A stretch of DNA of 64,000 bases from Vibrio rhizosphaerae (GCF_024347095.1 NZ_AP024903.1:2542001-2606000), one strand, 5' to 3'. Shown: positions 1 to 9,082, numbered from the stretch's first letter. Translations and numbers: made by a program. Notes: a model not told the origin generated them from the sequence alone.

Positions 1-185
1 TAAAAGACTCTACTGGCGCGCACAGTAGCACATAATAACCACACTGTTTTGATGGAAATCAATTTGTAAAATTTATAAACAAAAATCACATCATTATGAT
101 AAAAAAATCACATTTTTGGTGAAACATCATGTTACAAAAATAAGCAAAACCCATTGATAGCTGCTGCAAAAATACCACTCACAAA

Positions 186-199
186 CTGATTTAAATCAA
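186..199. promoter_or_regulatory. FNR-type binding site upstream of hsp20
   Basis: The sequence CTGATTTAAATCAA matches the FNR consensus TTGAT-N4-ATCAA at 9 of 10 defined positions and contains a perfect 12-base palindrome. It lies about 85 bases before the small heat-shock gene in an AT-rich leader. A CRP-family protein other than FNR could also use it. I could not place a convincing -10 element, so the activation geometry is unknown. Confidence 0.4.
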
Positions 200-281
200 T
201 TTTCATACATATTTTCATTTAATTTTCAGAACGAGATCTACACTTATAGAGAGTTTAAGGATGGCAAACAGGAGGATTATG

Positions 282-707
282 ATGAGCTTAATTCCACGTG
301 ACTCATGGTCTGATTTCTATCATTTGTTTGATCATGCTTTCCCGTCGATTCGGCCAAGTTTCAACATCGAATCTTTTTCTCCACGGGTTGACGTACTGGA
401 TAAAGAAACTGCATTTGAAATTATCGCGGATTTACCCGGAGTCGAAAAAGATAATATTTCGGTAAGCTGTCAACATGGCACTTTGACTATCGAAGCATCG
501 ACCTTAAAAGATGAACAGAAAACCGAAGGGGATAAAGTCATTCATAGAGAGCGCTATCAAGGAAAAATGGTACGTAGCTTTACTTTAGGTGACAATATCA
601 ACGCGAAAGACATTTATGCAGAGTATCAAGATGGTGTACTGGTTGTCGTCGTGCCGAAAATAGAAATGAAGCCAGACGAAACACCTCAGCACATTAAAAT
701 TAACTGA
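282..707 (+). CDS. Small heat-shock protein, Hsp20/alpha-crystallin family
   Basis: An ATP-independent holdase that binds unfolding proteins in the cytoplasm. About 141 residues with a short N-terminal arm, an alpha-crystallin domain (roughly residues 35-135, including the ADLPGVEKDNI strand and the A-x-x-x-x-GVL motif as AEYQDGVLVVVVPK) and a short tail. An in-frame ATG at 261 exists, but AGGAGG at 270-275 lies inside that longer reading and sits 6 bases before the ATG at 282, so I start at 282 (MSLIPRDSW). The gene stands alone, with an FNR-like box upstream and a strong terminator after it. It resembles general Hsp20 proteins more than IbpA/IbpB, so I give no symbol. Confidence 0.9.
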   Translation: MSLIPRDSWSDFYHLFDHAFPSIRPSFNIESFSPRVDVLDKETAFEIIADLPGVEKDNISVSCQHGTLTIEASTLKDEQKTEGDKVIHRERYQGKMVRSFTLGDNINAKDIYAEYQDGVLVVVVPKIEMKPDETPQHIKIN

Positions 708-730
708 TCTCAAACAGTTCCAGCGACTAA

Positions 731-755
731 AAAAGCGGTGTCTCTCACCGCTTTT
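731..755. terminator. Bidirectional terminator between hsp20 and the EamA gene
   Basis: The arms AAAAGCGGTG and CACCGCTTTT surround a 5-base loop, with A-rich and T-rich flanks. It can therefore stop the rightward hsp20 transcript and the leftward exporter transcript that converge here. Confidence 0.85.
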
Positions 756-777
756 TCTGTTGTATGCCCCATCATAT

Positions 778-1689
778 TTACTTTTCAGAAAGTGGCTGAA
801 GAGGATGCTTCGATGTACGGCGATACTTCAGATAGCTTTTAACGAACTGGGGTAATAAAGACATCACAATCATACCGATCATGAGACCATATTGTATGGG
901 TGTATAAGATTCGCCCACTAACATCAAACCACACAGAATCCCTGCGACAGGATTGGCAACCCCGGCAAAAGTAAACTCAACGACAGAAAGCTGTTTCAGA
1001 GTCCAGACACAGAGGGAGTATGCTACTGCGGTATTCAGAATACACAGCCAAAACAGTCCTAACAGATTCTTTCCTGACAGGTGCTGCCATGCATTGATAT
1101 AAGCTGTCGGGTCATAGCTCAAATGAACCAATGCAATCAATAACAATGCAAGACCGCCAAGGATCAGTTGCCAAGTCAGTACACACCACCATGCCAATTT
1201 CTGACTCAACATCTGCGTTAGTGTGCTTCCGCAAATCAGGCATAAGATGCCAATTAACATTGCGGACAATCCGAGTAAACTCAGATGCATACGGCTGGGG
1301 TCAAATAGTAACGCAGCAAATCCAAACAGAGCCAACCCAGAAATGATTTGAATGACAGAAGGACGCTGTTTCATCACTATCCATTGGATCAGCATGGCAA
1401 AAACAGGCACCGACATCATCCCGACACTGGATATGGCCGAAGGTAAAGTCAGTGCCATAACAAATATACAGCAGAAAAATATAGCAATATTGACCAAACC
1501 GGTCGTCAGCACCATCCTCCACGTCCCTTTATCAGGAAAAGTAGGCTTAATCGCAAACAAGATTATACCTGCCGGTAAAGCTCGTAATGCTCCGAGTAGT
1601 AATGGGGGCCATCCCGGTAATGTTGCCTGAGTGACCGCATAAGTTGTGCCCCACAAAAAGGTTGCAACCATCGCTAAGATTATATTCAT
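778..1689 (-). CDS. DMT-superfamily permease, EamA family
   Basis: An inner-membrane transporter of the drug/metabolite superfamily, 303 residues, with about ten hydrophobic segments in two EamA repeats (roughly residues 5-130 and 145-285). The N-terminus MNIILAMVATFLWGTTYAV is typical of the family. The substrate cannot be read from sequence; relatives export amino acids or small metabolites. It diverges from a MarR gene 111 bases away, and a MarR-like palindrome ends 8 bases from its start codon, so repression by that regulator, relieved by a substrate-like ligand, is likely. No strong ribosome-binding site is visible. Confidence 0.85.
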   Translation of the reverse strand: MNIILAMVATFLWGTTYAVTQATLPGWPPLLLGALRALPAGIILFAIKPTFPDKGTWRMVLTTGLVNIAIFFCCIFVMALTLPSAISSVGMMSVPVFAMLIQWIVMKQRPSVIQIISGLALFGFAALLFDPSRMHLSLLGLSAMLIGILCLICGSTLTQMLSQKLAWWCVLTWQLILGGLALLLIALVHLSYDPTAYINAWQHLSGKNLLGLFWLCILNTAVAYSLCVWTLKQLSVVEFTFAGVANPVAGILCGLMLVGESYTPIQYGLMIGMIVMSLLPQFVKSYLKYRRTSKHPLQPLSEK

Positions 1690-1696
1690 ATAAAGT

Positions 1697-1712
1697 ATCT
1701 TTACGTTGAGAT
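1697..1712. promoter_or_regulatory. Putative MarR operator 1 (EamA side)
   Basis: ATCTTTACGTTGAGAT is an imperfect 16-base inverted repeat (ATCTT-N6-GAGAT). It matches operator 2 (1751-1766) at 13 of 16 positions. It overlaps the region where the exporter ribosome-binding site or transcription start should lie. Confidence 0.55.
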
Positions 1713-1750
1713 TTTCCTGATCATAAAAAAGTAATTTGTCTTTGTAAAGA

Positions 1751-1766
1751 ATCTTGATGTTAAGAT
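1751..1766. promoter_or_regulatory. Putative MarR operator 2 (MarR side)
   Basis: ATCTTGATGTTAAGAT has perfect 5-base arms (ATCTT/AAGAT) around 6 bases. It lies 34 bases before the marR start, a position fitting autorepression. It repeats operator 1 in the same 111-base intergenic region. Confidence 0.55.
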
Positions 1767-1800
1767 ATTATAATTCTCTCTTCAGTATGATGTATATGAT

Positions 1801-2313
1801 ATGGATATTATCGATAGAATCGTCAGTCAATGGGCGACCGAAAAACCTGAATTAAATACACTGCCAATGAGTGTCTTTGGCCGGATACTGCATCTGACCA
1901 AACATTTAGAGCAGGAAATAGCCAGTGTTCATAAACGATATGATCTCAAAATGGGAGAGTTTGACGTGCTGGCGACACTACTCCGCTCTGGCGCCCCTTA
2001 TCAGTTGACTCCATCAGCATTAATCAGCACGGCGATGCTGACCTCAGGTGCGATGACAAACCGGCTCGATAAGCTGGAACAAAAAAACCTCATTACCCGG
2101 ATTCATAGCCACGTTGATCGTCGGAGTATCACTGTACAATTGACCGAACAAGGCTACCAACTCATCAATCAGGCACTGGCAGAACATGTCCAGACTCAGG
2201 AGCGATTAATCAGCGCCTTAAACCAAACGGAACAAGCACAACTCTCTGCCTTGCTCAAATCCTGGCTATCGTCGTTTCAGCCAAATTCCCCGACAGACAA
2301 TGATGTCGAATAA
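1801..2313 (+). CDS. MarR-family transcriptional regulator
   Basis: A 170-residue dimeric winged-helix repressor. The core runs from about residue 25 to 150: dimer helix, recognition region (PSALISTAMLTSGAMTNRLDKLEQKNLI, split by the turn) and a wing with the conserved D-R-R-S motif (HVDRRSITVQLTEQG). It is divergent from an EamA permease with two matching palindromes between them, so it probably represses that exporter and itself. The ligand is unknown. The start has no good Shine-Dalgarno sequence, but no better in-frame start is nearby. Confidence 0.88.
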   Translation: MDIIDRIVSQWATEKPELNTLPMSVFGRILHLTKHLEQEIASVHKRYDLKMGEFDVLATLLRSGAPYQLTPSALISTAMLTSGAMTNRLDKLEQKNLITRIHSHVDRRSITVQLTEQGYQLINQALAEHVQTQERLISALNQTEQAQLSALLKSWLSSFQPNSPTDNDVE

Positions 2314-2622
2314 AAAGATGTATCGGTGTTACTTTTCTTGCAATAAAAATTGAATGGATTTCTCGAATATTGTCACTATTGTTGTGTGTTATCTCAAACT
2401 AGCTCAAAATGCGCAGAAGCGCTGAATTGTATGACTTAGCTTAGTCTGAATCGAATTCTGATCTGGATAAAAGAATGAATTCAGGATTGAGGCACGCTGA
2501 TCATAACAGCCATGAGCGGTATTCTCTGTCTTTTTACTCATGACTGAAGTGAACGGAACCACTTCACCTTAATGGTGATTTGATCTACTATTGTTAATAA
2601 TAAAAATATAGATAACAAACGG
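2314..2622. other. Intergenic region, 309 bases
   Basis: No gene is visible. The only clear structure is a perfect inverted repeat TGAAGTG-N8-CACTTCA at 2545-2566 without a following T-run, about 57 bases before the AP2-like gene. It could be an operator or a small RNA hairpin. The rest is AT-rich. Confidence 0.4.
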
Positions 2623-3129
2623 ATGAAGAAGAGTAATCTTGAAACCAATACTGGCCATCGCTTTATTTCTAAAGCGAAAACAGCTTACAAGATCCATATA
2701 CATACGCCAGATGATAACGTTTTACACCGCTCTGTTGGTTTCATTCGTATTGGTGAAAAGAAAGGGCTCAAAAAAGCGATCTTGCTTCGTAATGAACTTG
2801 GCCGCCAAATGTGGGGAAAACACTGGCGAATGCTCCTCAAAGATCCTTACCTGATGACTCGGTTACCCCATAGCCTTGAACCTAAAATTATCTATAAGCC
2901 CCGCCCCACAAAAGACAACCCCAGTTATCGGGATGCTTGCTACATTGCAGCCTGGCGAACTTATGATGCTCAAGGGAAATGCCACTTCAAGAGCGTCGTC
3001 TGTTCAATCAATAAGCATGGTAAGCTGGCCGCATACACGAAAACCAAAAAGGCACTTCTCGATGCGCACAAAGATTATCTCGATATTCTAATTTTTATGG
3101 GTCGGTTAAATAGCATCGATCTGAAGTAG
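2623..3129 (+). CDS. AP2-like DNA-binding-domain protein, uncharacterised
   Basis: 168 basic residues with two diverged copies of an AP2/integrase-type DNA-binding fold. The first spans roughly residues 18-65 (GFIRIGEKKGLKKA, then LGRQMWGKHW). The second spans roughly 102-155 (YIAAWRTYDAQGK, then KSVVCSINKHGKLAAYTKTKKAL). The W-x-x-x-x-x-x-G-K…KSF-like strand order followed by an alanine/lysine-rich helix is the AP2 pattern, known in bacteria from homing nucleases and phage or mobile-element proteins. There is no nuclease or integrase catalytic domain here. It stands alone, convergent with ompA across a long hairpin. The function is unknown, and the AP2 assignment is by eye. Confidence 0.6.
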   Translation: MKKSNLETNTGHRFISKAKTAYKIHIHTPDDNVLHRSVGFIRIGEKKGLKKAILLRNELGRQMWGKHWRMLLKDPYLMTRLPHSLEPKIIYKPRPTKDNPSYRDACYIAAWRTYDAQGKCHFKSVVCSINKHGKLAAYTKTKKALLDAHKDYLDILIFMGRLNSIDLK

Positions 3130-3199
3130 TCAGCATACGTCCTCTGCCTTTCATCCTCTCTGTATTGCCAATACGTCTTATTGCCCAGCCCAAATAAGA

Positions 3200-3240
3200 A
3201 CGCTGTAATATGCGTGCTTTAAGCGCTCATATTACAGCGT
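3200..3240. repeat. Long perfect hairpin between the AP2-like gene and ompA
   Basis: ACGCTGTAATATG at 3200-3212 and its exact complement at 3228-3240 form a 13-pair stem. The 15-base loop can itself pair (GCTT-T-AAGC). No T-run follows on either strand, so it is not a standard intrinsic terminator, though it lies between convergent genes. Confidence 0.65.
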
Positions 3241-3277
3241 GAAACAAAGGGAGTTACCTTCGATCGTAACAATTTAC

Positions 3278-4288
3278 TTATTCTTTAATGACAACCTGAT
3301 AAGTAAATGTCGGAACTTCAACTTCAACCCGGCGGTTTTTCGCCCGACCTTCTTTGGTATCATTGGATGCTACAGGATGAGATTCTCCCAAACCACGGAC
3401 GGAGATGCGATCCGCATCAATCCCCTGAGAGACAAGCTGATCAGCAACAGCCTGCGCTCTTTTCAACGAAAGTGATTGGTTATATTCATTTGAACCGGTT
3501 GAATCTGTATATCCGGTTACCACTGCAGTGGCTTGAGAATGACGAGACATCAATTCAACGACATCCTGCAGATCAGCAATGCCCTGTTTGCTCAGTTTGG
3601 CACTATTTAATGCAAAACTACTTTCACTACTCAAACTCTTTTTCACGGTTTTAATCACCGGTTCTGCCGGAGCCGGTTCAGGTGCAGGTGCTTCCTCAAC
3701 AACGGCTGGTTCCTCAACAACCGGTTCAACAGCAGCAGGCCGAGGCTGGCTTGCAACAACAGGCGTAGACGCAGAGCGACCAAAACGATAAGTAATTCCC
3801 AGTGTTGCCATATTTCCTTCAGCACGGACGATATCATTATTGATATCGGTGAGTGTCTGATACTCCAGCCGCACGGCTACATTGTCATTTGCATTCAGCT
3901 CAAGGCCGGCAGCTGCGAGATAGGACCAATCATTTTTAGGGCCATAATCAACATAAGCACCACCAACTTTTGCATACAGATTCAGATTGTTGTAAAGCGG
4001 TAAATCAAACTTCGGGGCAATCGTCATCGCGTTAACATGGTCATCGTTCATACCAGCGCCGGAGAATTTGCCTAAGTGATCATATCCCGCCTCAAGCGCA
4101 ACATGCTCCCAAGCCTGATATCCAAGAAAAGCGCCAACGGCCGAGGAATCATCATCACAAACATCCGTCGGGCGGCATGAATCATCCAACCAAGACTTAC
4201 CCACTTTACCACCGACATATACCTCGGCATGAACCACTGCAGAGACCATCAATGATGTTGCCGATATTGCCATTATCATTTTATTCAT
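3278..4288 (-). CDS. ompA: OmpA-family outer-membrane porin
   Basis: 336 residues. A signal peptide (cleavage probably after VVHA, residue 21) precedes an eight-strand beta-barrel (about 22-170). A linker rich in Pro, Glu and Ala follows (about 178-212), then a periplasmic OmpA C-terminal peptidoglycan-binding domain (about 225-330) with the family pattern TGYTDSTGSNEYNQSLSLKRAQAV and a final NRRVEVEV. The protein ties the outer membrane to the cell wall. Two cysteines in the first barrel loop (residues 38 and 43) could form a disulphide. It is monocistronic, with about 250 bases to the gltX terminator upstream. The symbol is by family; paralogues elsewhere are likely. Confidence 0.88.
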   Translation of the reverse strand: MNKMIMAISATSLMVSAVVHAEVYVGGKVGKSWLDDSCRPTDVCDDDSSAVGAFLGYQAWEHVALEAGYDHLGKFSGAGMNDDHVNAMTIAPKFDLPLYNNLNLYAKVGGAYVDYGPKNDWSYLAAAGLELNANDNVAVRLEYQTLTDINNDIVRAEGNMATLGITYRFGRSASTPVVASQPRPAAVEPVVEEPAVVEEAPAPEPAPAEPVIKTVKKSLSSESSFALNSAKLSKQGIADLQDVVELMSRHSQATAVVTGYTDSTGSNEYNQSLSLKRAQAVADQLVSQGIDADRISVRGLGESHPVASNDTKEGRAKNRRVEVEVPTFTYQVVIKE

Positions 4289-4484
4289 GCTTCTATTCCT
4301 TTTTTACTGTAAATGCCCAGATTCGCTTTAGCACCGAACACATAAAATCAGTATTACTCTATTGCATCTCTGTAAAAAATAAGGGAAGGGGGTGTTAAAT
4401 TACTGTCACCTTTGACCAAGTCTCCGACATGACAACAGATGCATCGGCACCGGTTCAGAACAAGGCAACCAGTCAGATTCAGAA

Positions 4485-4515
4485 TAAAAAAAAGCCGCAA
4501 CACACGCTGCGGCTT
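4485..4515 (-). terminator. gltX terminator
   Basis: The leftward transcript forms AAGCCGCA-N8-TGCGGCTT followed by a run of nine U, directly after the gltX stop. Confidence 0.85.
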
Positions 4516-4543
4516 CTCACTTACGTCAAGTTCTTATATGGCA

Positions 4544-5971
4544 TTAGCCAGCATTTGCTTCACGCTGTTCAATAAATTCGATAGCCATCTGAATCCGCTG
4601 CATGACACGCGCTTTACCAATTAACTGCATGGTTGCATCAACCGATGGAGACTGTCCTCCGCCAGTGACCGCGACACGTAACGGCATACCGACTTTACCC
4701 ATGCCGAGCCCAAGCGTCTCACAGACATCAGTAATCACCTGATGAAGGTTCTCTGTAGTCCACTCTTCCAGTGCTGTTATTTTTTCCAAAGCCAGTACAA
4801 GCGGCTCTTTGGCAACCGGACGCAAATGTTTTTTCGCAGCGGCATCATCAAACGCATCAAAATCTTCATAGAAATAACGCGCCTGCTGTGCCAGTTCAAC
4901 CAAGGTCTGCACCCGGTCAGCCAGAAGTTGGATCACTTCCGTAACCGCAGGGCCATTATCCGGATTGATTCCCTGATGATCCAAATGCCATTGCAGATGT
5001 CCGGCAACGTATTCAGGATCTGAGTGCTTGATATAGTGATGGTTTAACCACAATAATTTATCCGTATTAAACGCAGAAGCAGATTTGCTAATTGCGTTCA
5101 GACTGAAATGCTCAATCATTTCATCACGGGAGAAGATTTCCTGATCACCATGAGACCAGCCAAGACGTACCAGATAATTGTTCAGCGCTTCCGGCAGGTA
5201 GCCGTCATCACGATATTGCATGACTGAAACTGCACCATGACGTTTCGAAAGTTTGGCACCGTCATCACCGAGGATCATTGCACAATGGGCAAATGTTGGT
5301 ACTGTCGCTCCCAGAGCTTCATAAATATTAATTTGACGCGCCGTATTGTTAATATGATCTTCTCCCCGGACAACATGGGTGATGCCCATATCCCAGTCAT
5401 CCACCACCACACAGAAATTATAAGTCGGAGAGCCGTCTGTCCGGCGGATGATCAAATCATCGAGTTGATCATTACGAATTTCGATCCGTCCACGAATTTG
5501 ATCGTCAAAAACAACACTGCCTTCTTTCGGATTACGGAAACGAACCACATAAGCATCGCCATCTTTTGCCGCATCATTTACCGCTTTGATCTTCGGATGG
5601 TTGGCATCGTAACGTGGATTCTCCTTGTTCGCTTCCTGCTCAGCACGGACTTCATCCAACAATGCTTTGGATGCATAGCACTTATATGCTTTCCCGGCAG
5701 CCAGCAACTGATCGACAACTTCATCATACCGCGCGAAGCGTTTCGTCTGATAATAAGGACCTTCATCCCAATCCAACCCTAACCAGCTCATCCCTTCTAA
5801 GATGGCATCAACCGCTTCCTGCGTTGAACGCTCTAAATCGGTATCTTCAATTCGTAATACAAATTCCCCACCCTGATTTTTTGCATAGAGCCAGGAATAA
5901 AGTGCCGTCCGGGCACCACCAACATGAAGAAACCCTGTAGGGCTTGGAGCAAAACGCGTTTTAACCGTCAT
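4544..5971 (-). CDS. gltX: Glutamate--tRNA ligase
   Basis: Class I aminoacyl-tRNA synthetase that charges tRNA-Glu with glutamate in the cytoplasm. 475 residues, normal for the bacterial enzyme. The Rossmann fold carries the HIGH-type motif ([12 protein letters not shown], residues 8-19) and the KMSKS-type motif KLSKRHG near residue 240. The C-terminal half (about 325-475) is the anticodon-binding helical domain. Monocistronic, with its own terminator. Divergent from copA across about 270 bases. Confidence 0.98.
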   Translation of the reverse strand: MTVKTRFAPSPTGFLHVGGARTALYSWLYAKNQGGEFVLRIEDTDLERSTQEAVDAILEGMSWLGLDWDEGPYYQTKRFARYDEVVDQLLAAGKAYKCYASKALLDEVRAEQEANKENPRYDANHPKIKAVNDAAKDGDAYVVRFRNPKEGSVVFDDQIRGRIEIRNDQLDDLIIRRTDGSPTYNFCVVVDDWDMGITHVVRGEDHINNTARQINIYEALGATVPTFAHCAMILGDDGAKLSKRHGAVSVMQYRDDGYLPEALNNYLVRLGWSHGDQEIFSRDEMIEHFSLNAISKSASAFNTDKLLWLNHHYIKHSDPEYVAGHLQWHLDHQGINPDNGPAVTEVIQLLADRVQTLVELAQQARYFYEDFDAFDDAAAKKHLRPVAKEPLVLALEKITALEEWTTENLHQVITDVCETLGLGMGKVGMPLRVAVTGGGQSPSVDATMQLIGKARVMQRIQMAIEFIEQREANAG

Positions 5972-6171
5972 GAGATTTACCTTTATTCAGATCGAGCTTA
6001 TCAACTTCAGATCATATGTATTTTAGATCGAGATGTATCAGCCAAAAATTGCCCGGTATTCTAGCACCTGAGTATCAATCACGACAATGACCCTTTATCC
6101 TGATTTTTCAATCCCGTCCGTAGCGATTGCCCTATCATTTTCATGTTCAGTTTTCTAAATCATGAAAAACC

Positions 6172-6202
6172 TTGACCTTAACCTTGCGTCAAGGTTTATT
6201 TT
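6172..6202 (+). promoter_or_regulatory. CueR-type copper-responsive promoter of copA
   Basis: A TTGACC -35 (6172-6177) and TATTTT -10 (6197-6202) are separated by exactly 19 bases, the long spacer used by MerR-family activators. Between them lies the dyad ACCTTAA-N7-TCAAGGT, which lines up with the known E. coli copA operator. A wider perfect repeat, AACCTTGAC (6168-6176) with GTCAAGGTT (6188-6196), overlaps it. No cueR gene is in the window. Confidence 0.85.
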
Positions 6203-6243
6203 GAAAGCCGATGGATGAACAGTGGGATAAAAAAGAGGCGAAT

Positions 6244-8997
6244 ATGAACCATTTAAAACTGCCATTATCAGGTTTGCATTGTATGGGTTGTGCCCGCAAA
6301 GTAGAACGTCAGCTAAAAAGCAATTTGAATGTCGAAATCTGCAATCTCTCCCCTGCTCTCATTGAACTGAATACCGATGCATCCCGCACCGATGTGATTA
6401 AACAGATCGAATCTCTCGGCTATCAGGTGGGAAGAGAACAACACTATACGCTTCAAGGGTTGCACTGCGGCAAATGTGTCCAGAAACTCACTGACTTACT
6501 GAGTGAAACCGATCAGATCCAAGATTTGAGCGTCACCAAAACATCGCTTTCACTGGTGACAACTCTACCGGAGCAAGCCATCGTCGATAAAGTCGCATCA
6601 CTTGGCTATGAGGCTTTGACAGAAGAAATATCCGCTTCACAAAAACAAACCACGCCTTCCGCGACTGAGGCCGAAACAGCAGAAATAACAACCGAACGCC
6701 CCGCGACTGCAACAACTCAATCGGGGCAACAACATCATACTGACATCACAACCCATTTACTCGTCAAAGGGATGACTTGTGCCAGTTGCGTTACTTCTGT
6801 GGAAAAAGCCTTGCTATCTGTCTCGGGTATTGACGGTGCTCAGGTCAATTTATCAGAACAAAGTGCAGCCGCATTTTCCGCCCGCCAGCCCGATCAACAA
6901 CAATTAATTGCGGCAATACGTTCTGCCGGATACGACGCTGAAATCATCGATGACCCCGCACAGCAGCAAGAAAAACAACAAATCCATTTAACAACTACGC
7001 TGAAATATCACCGCCGTAACGCTTTCATGGGGCTGTTGTTGGGGATTCCAATCATGGCATGGGGCATCTTCGGTGGCAGTATGCTGATTCAAACTCAGCA
7101 ACAACAGTTAGGCTGGGGGATCGTCGGTCTCTTCTGTTTAGGGCTGCTATGTACTGCCGGGCAAGGCTTTTATCAAAGTGCATGGCAGGCCCTGCGCCAC
7201 AAAAGGGCCACGATGGATACACTCGTCGCTTTAGGCACCGGTGTCGCATGGTTTTACTCAATCATGGTCGTTATCGCCCCGCACTGGTTTCCAATTCAGG
7301 CTCGTCATGTCTATTTCGAAGCCAGTGCCATGATTATCGGCCTGATCTCTTTAGGACATGCCATTGAAGCCAAAGCCAAAGCAAAAACAACCCAATCGTT
7401 ACAGGCTTTGATCCAACTCCAGCCCCAACAAGCAACACAGATGACAGAGGACGGCGACCAAACCATCGCCGTCTCACAGATTGAGAAAGGGATGCATCTG
7501 AGAATTAAACCGGGAGATAAACTCCCTGTAGACGGTCTCGTCATAGAAGGAGAATCCTATCTGGATGAATCCATGCTTACAGGGGAACCGATTCCCACAC
7601 TGAAACGTTCCGGAGATACGGTCTCCGCTGGAACCATTAATCATGATGGCAGTTTAGTAATAGAAGCAACCGGAGTCGGCAGTGAAACCATGCTTTCCCG
7701 TATCATTCAGATGGTCAGAAGAGCACAAAGTAGTAAACCACCCATAGCAAAACTCGCGGATCAAATCTCTGCTGTGTTTGTCCCCGTGGTGATTGCCATC
7801 GCGATTGTGGCTGCATTGGTTTGGTTCTGGTTCGGCCCAGAGCCCAAAGTGAGCTATATGCTGGTTGTTGCGACAACTGTTCTGATCATTGCCTGCCCCT
7901 GTGCCTTGGGTCTCGCTACACCACTCTCTGTGACGGTCGGTGTCGGCAAAGCGGCTGAGATGGGAATCCTGATCCGCGATGCAGAAGTCCTCCAAACCAC
8001 CAGCCATATCGATACCGTTGTCTTCGACAAAACCGGCACCCTGACGGAAGGCAAGCCAAAAGTTCAGTCAGTTGTCTGCTTTGGCCAAGAGCAGCACGAA
8101 CTGTTATCCATCGCCTACGCGCTGGAGCAGCAATCGGAACATCCACTAGCCAAAGCGATCTGTGAATACGCTCGCGACAAGCATATCGCTCCGGCTCAGG
8201 TGTCATCCTTTGAGAACTTGCGCGGACAAGGCGTCACTGCGGTATACAAGGGCAAAAAAGTTCACATGGGTTCCCAAAACTATATGACATCTCTGGGATT
8301 CTCATTCCATCAAATCCAAACCTCACTTGATGACGTTCTGACTCAAGCATGGACACCCATCCTGATTGCAATTGATCAAGAAATTCAAGGTGTGATTGCC
8401 GTGACCGATCCGATTAAAAACGATGCCGCAGAAGCCATTCAGGCGCTCAATGCGCTGGGGATCACAACCGTGATGTTAACCGGAGACCATCAAACAGTTG
8501 CCCAAAGTATTGCGAATCAGTTAGGTATTCAGGAGGTCGTGGCACAAGTTCTCCCGGATCAAAAAGCAGCACACATCACCGAATATCAGCAGAGCGGGCA
8601 TAAAGTCGCAATGGTCGGTGACGGTATAAATGATGCCCCTGCGTTAGCACAAGCGAATCTCGGTATCGCTATGGGGAGCGGTAGTGATGTGGCCATCGAA
8701 AGTGCTCAGATGACATTCCTCAACAGTTCACCGCTGTCCATTCTCAATGCCATTTCATTGTCAAAAGCAACGGTAAAAAATATCAGGCAAAACCTGCTCG
8801 GTGCTTTTATTTACAATACCCTCGGCATTCCGGTTGCAGCCGGGGTATTGTACCCAGAATTTGGCTTTCTGCTTAGCCCGGTGATTGCCGGTGCCGCCAT
8901 GGCTTTATCATCGATTACGGTGGTCACGAACGCCAACCGGTTACGGCTGTTCCAGAGTCAGCATCAACCCCATGATTCAGCACAAAAAGCGAAATGA
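6244..8997 (+). CDS. copA: Copper-exporting P-type ATPase CopA
   Basis: P1B-type ATPase that pumps Cu(I) from cytoplasm to periplasm. 917 residues from this start. Three N-terminal heavy-metal domains carry CxxC: GLHCMGC (residues 10-16), GLHCGKC (near 80) and GMTCASC (C179, C182). A Gln/Thr-rich linker separates domains 2 and 3. Then come the membrane segments, the LTGEP actuator loop, the CPC metal site (551-553), the DKTG phosphorylation site (Asp595), SEHPLAKA and GDGIND (Asp793). An in-frame ATG lies at 6211, but the promoter puts transcription near 6209. AGAGG at 6234-6238 is 5 bases from 6244, so I use 6244. Confidence 0.97.
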   Translation: MNHLKLPLSGLHCMGCARKVERQLKSNLNVEICNLSPALIELNTDASRTDVIKQIESLGYQVGREQHYTLQGLHCGKCVQKLTDLLSETDQIQDLSVTKTSLSLVTTLPEQAIVDKVASLGYEALTEEISASQKQTTPSATEAETAEITTERPATATTQSGQQHHTDITTHLLVKGMTCASCVTSVEKALLSVSGIDGAQVNLSEQSAAAFSARQPDQQQLIAAIRSAGYDAEIIDDPAQQQEKQQIHLTTTLKYHRRNAFMGLLLGIPIMAWGIFGGSMLIQTQQQQLGWGIVGLFCLGLLCTAGQGFYQSAWQALRHKRATMDTLVALGTGVAWFYSIMVVIAPHWFPIQARHVYFEASAMIIGLISLGHAIEAKAKAKTTQSLQALIQLQPQQATQMTEDGDQTIAVSQIEKGMHLRIKPGDKLPVDGLVIEGESYLDESMLTGEPIPTLKRSGDTVSAGTINHDGSLVIEATGVGSETMLSRIIQMVRRAQSSKPPIAKLADQISAVFVPVVIAIAIVAALVWFWFGPEPKVSYMLVVATTVLIIACPCALGLATPLSVTVGVGKAAEMGILIRDAEVLQTTSHIDTVVFDKTGTLTEGKPKVQSVVCFGQEQHELLSIAYALEQQSEHPLAKAICEYARDKHIAPAQVSSFENLRGQGVTAVYKGKKVHMGSQNYMTSLGFSFHQIQTSLDDVLTQAWTPILIAIDQEIQGVIAVTDPIKNDAAEAIQALNALGITTVMLTGDHQTVAQSIANQLGIQEVVAQVLPDQKAAHITEYQQSGHKVAMVGDGINDAPALAQANLGIAMGSGSDVAIESAQMTFLNSSPLSILNAISLSKATVKNIRQNLLGAFIYNTLGIPVAAGVLYPEFGFLLSPVIAGAAMALSSITVVTNANRLRLFQSQHQPHDSAQKAK

Positions 8998-9082
8998 TTT
9001 TGAGCCATGAACAGTTGCTTATTGGTCACGACACCATCTATGCTAGCGTTCAAATGAATGCCAGAAGATAGGAAATCAACTT

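Noticed and set aside
5237..5782. 181-codon rightward frame opposite gltX
   Set aside because: Antisense to a fully conserved synthetase; no ribosome-binding site or domain.
5990..6171. Possible extra small gene between gltX and copA
   Set aside because: No frame with a ribosome-binding site and family-like sequence; the region is explained by two divergent promoters.
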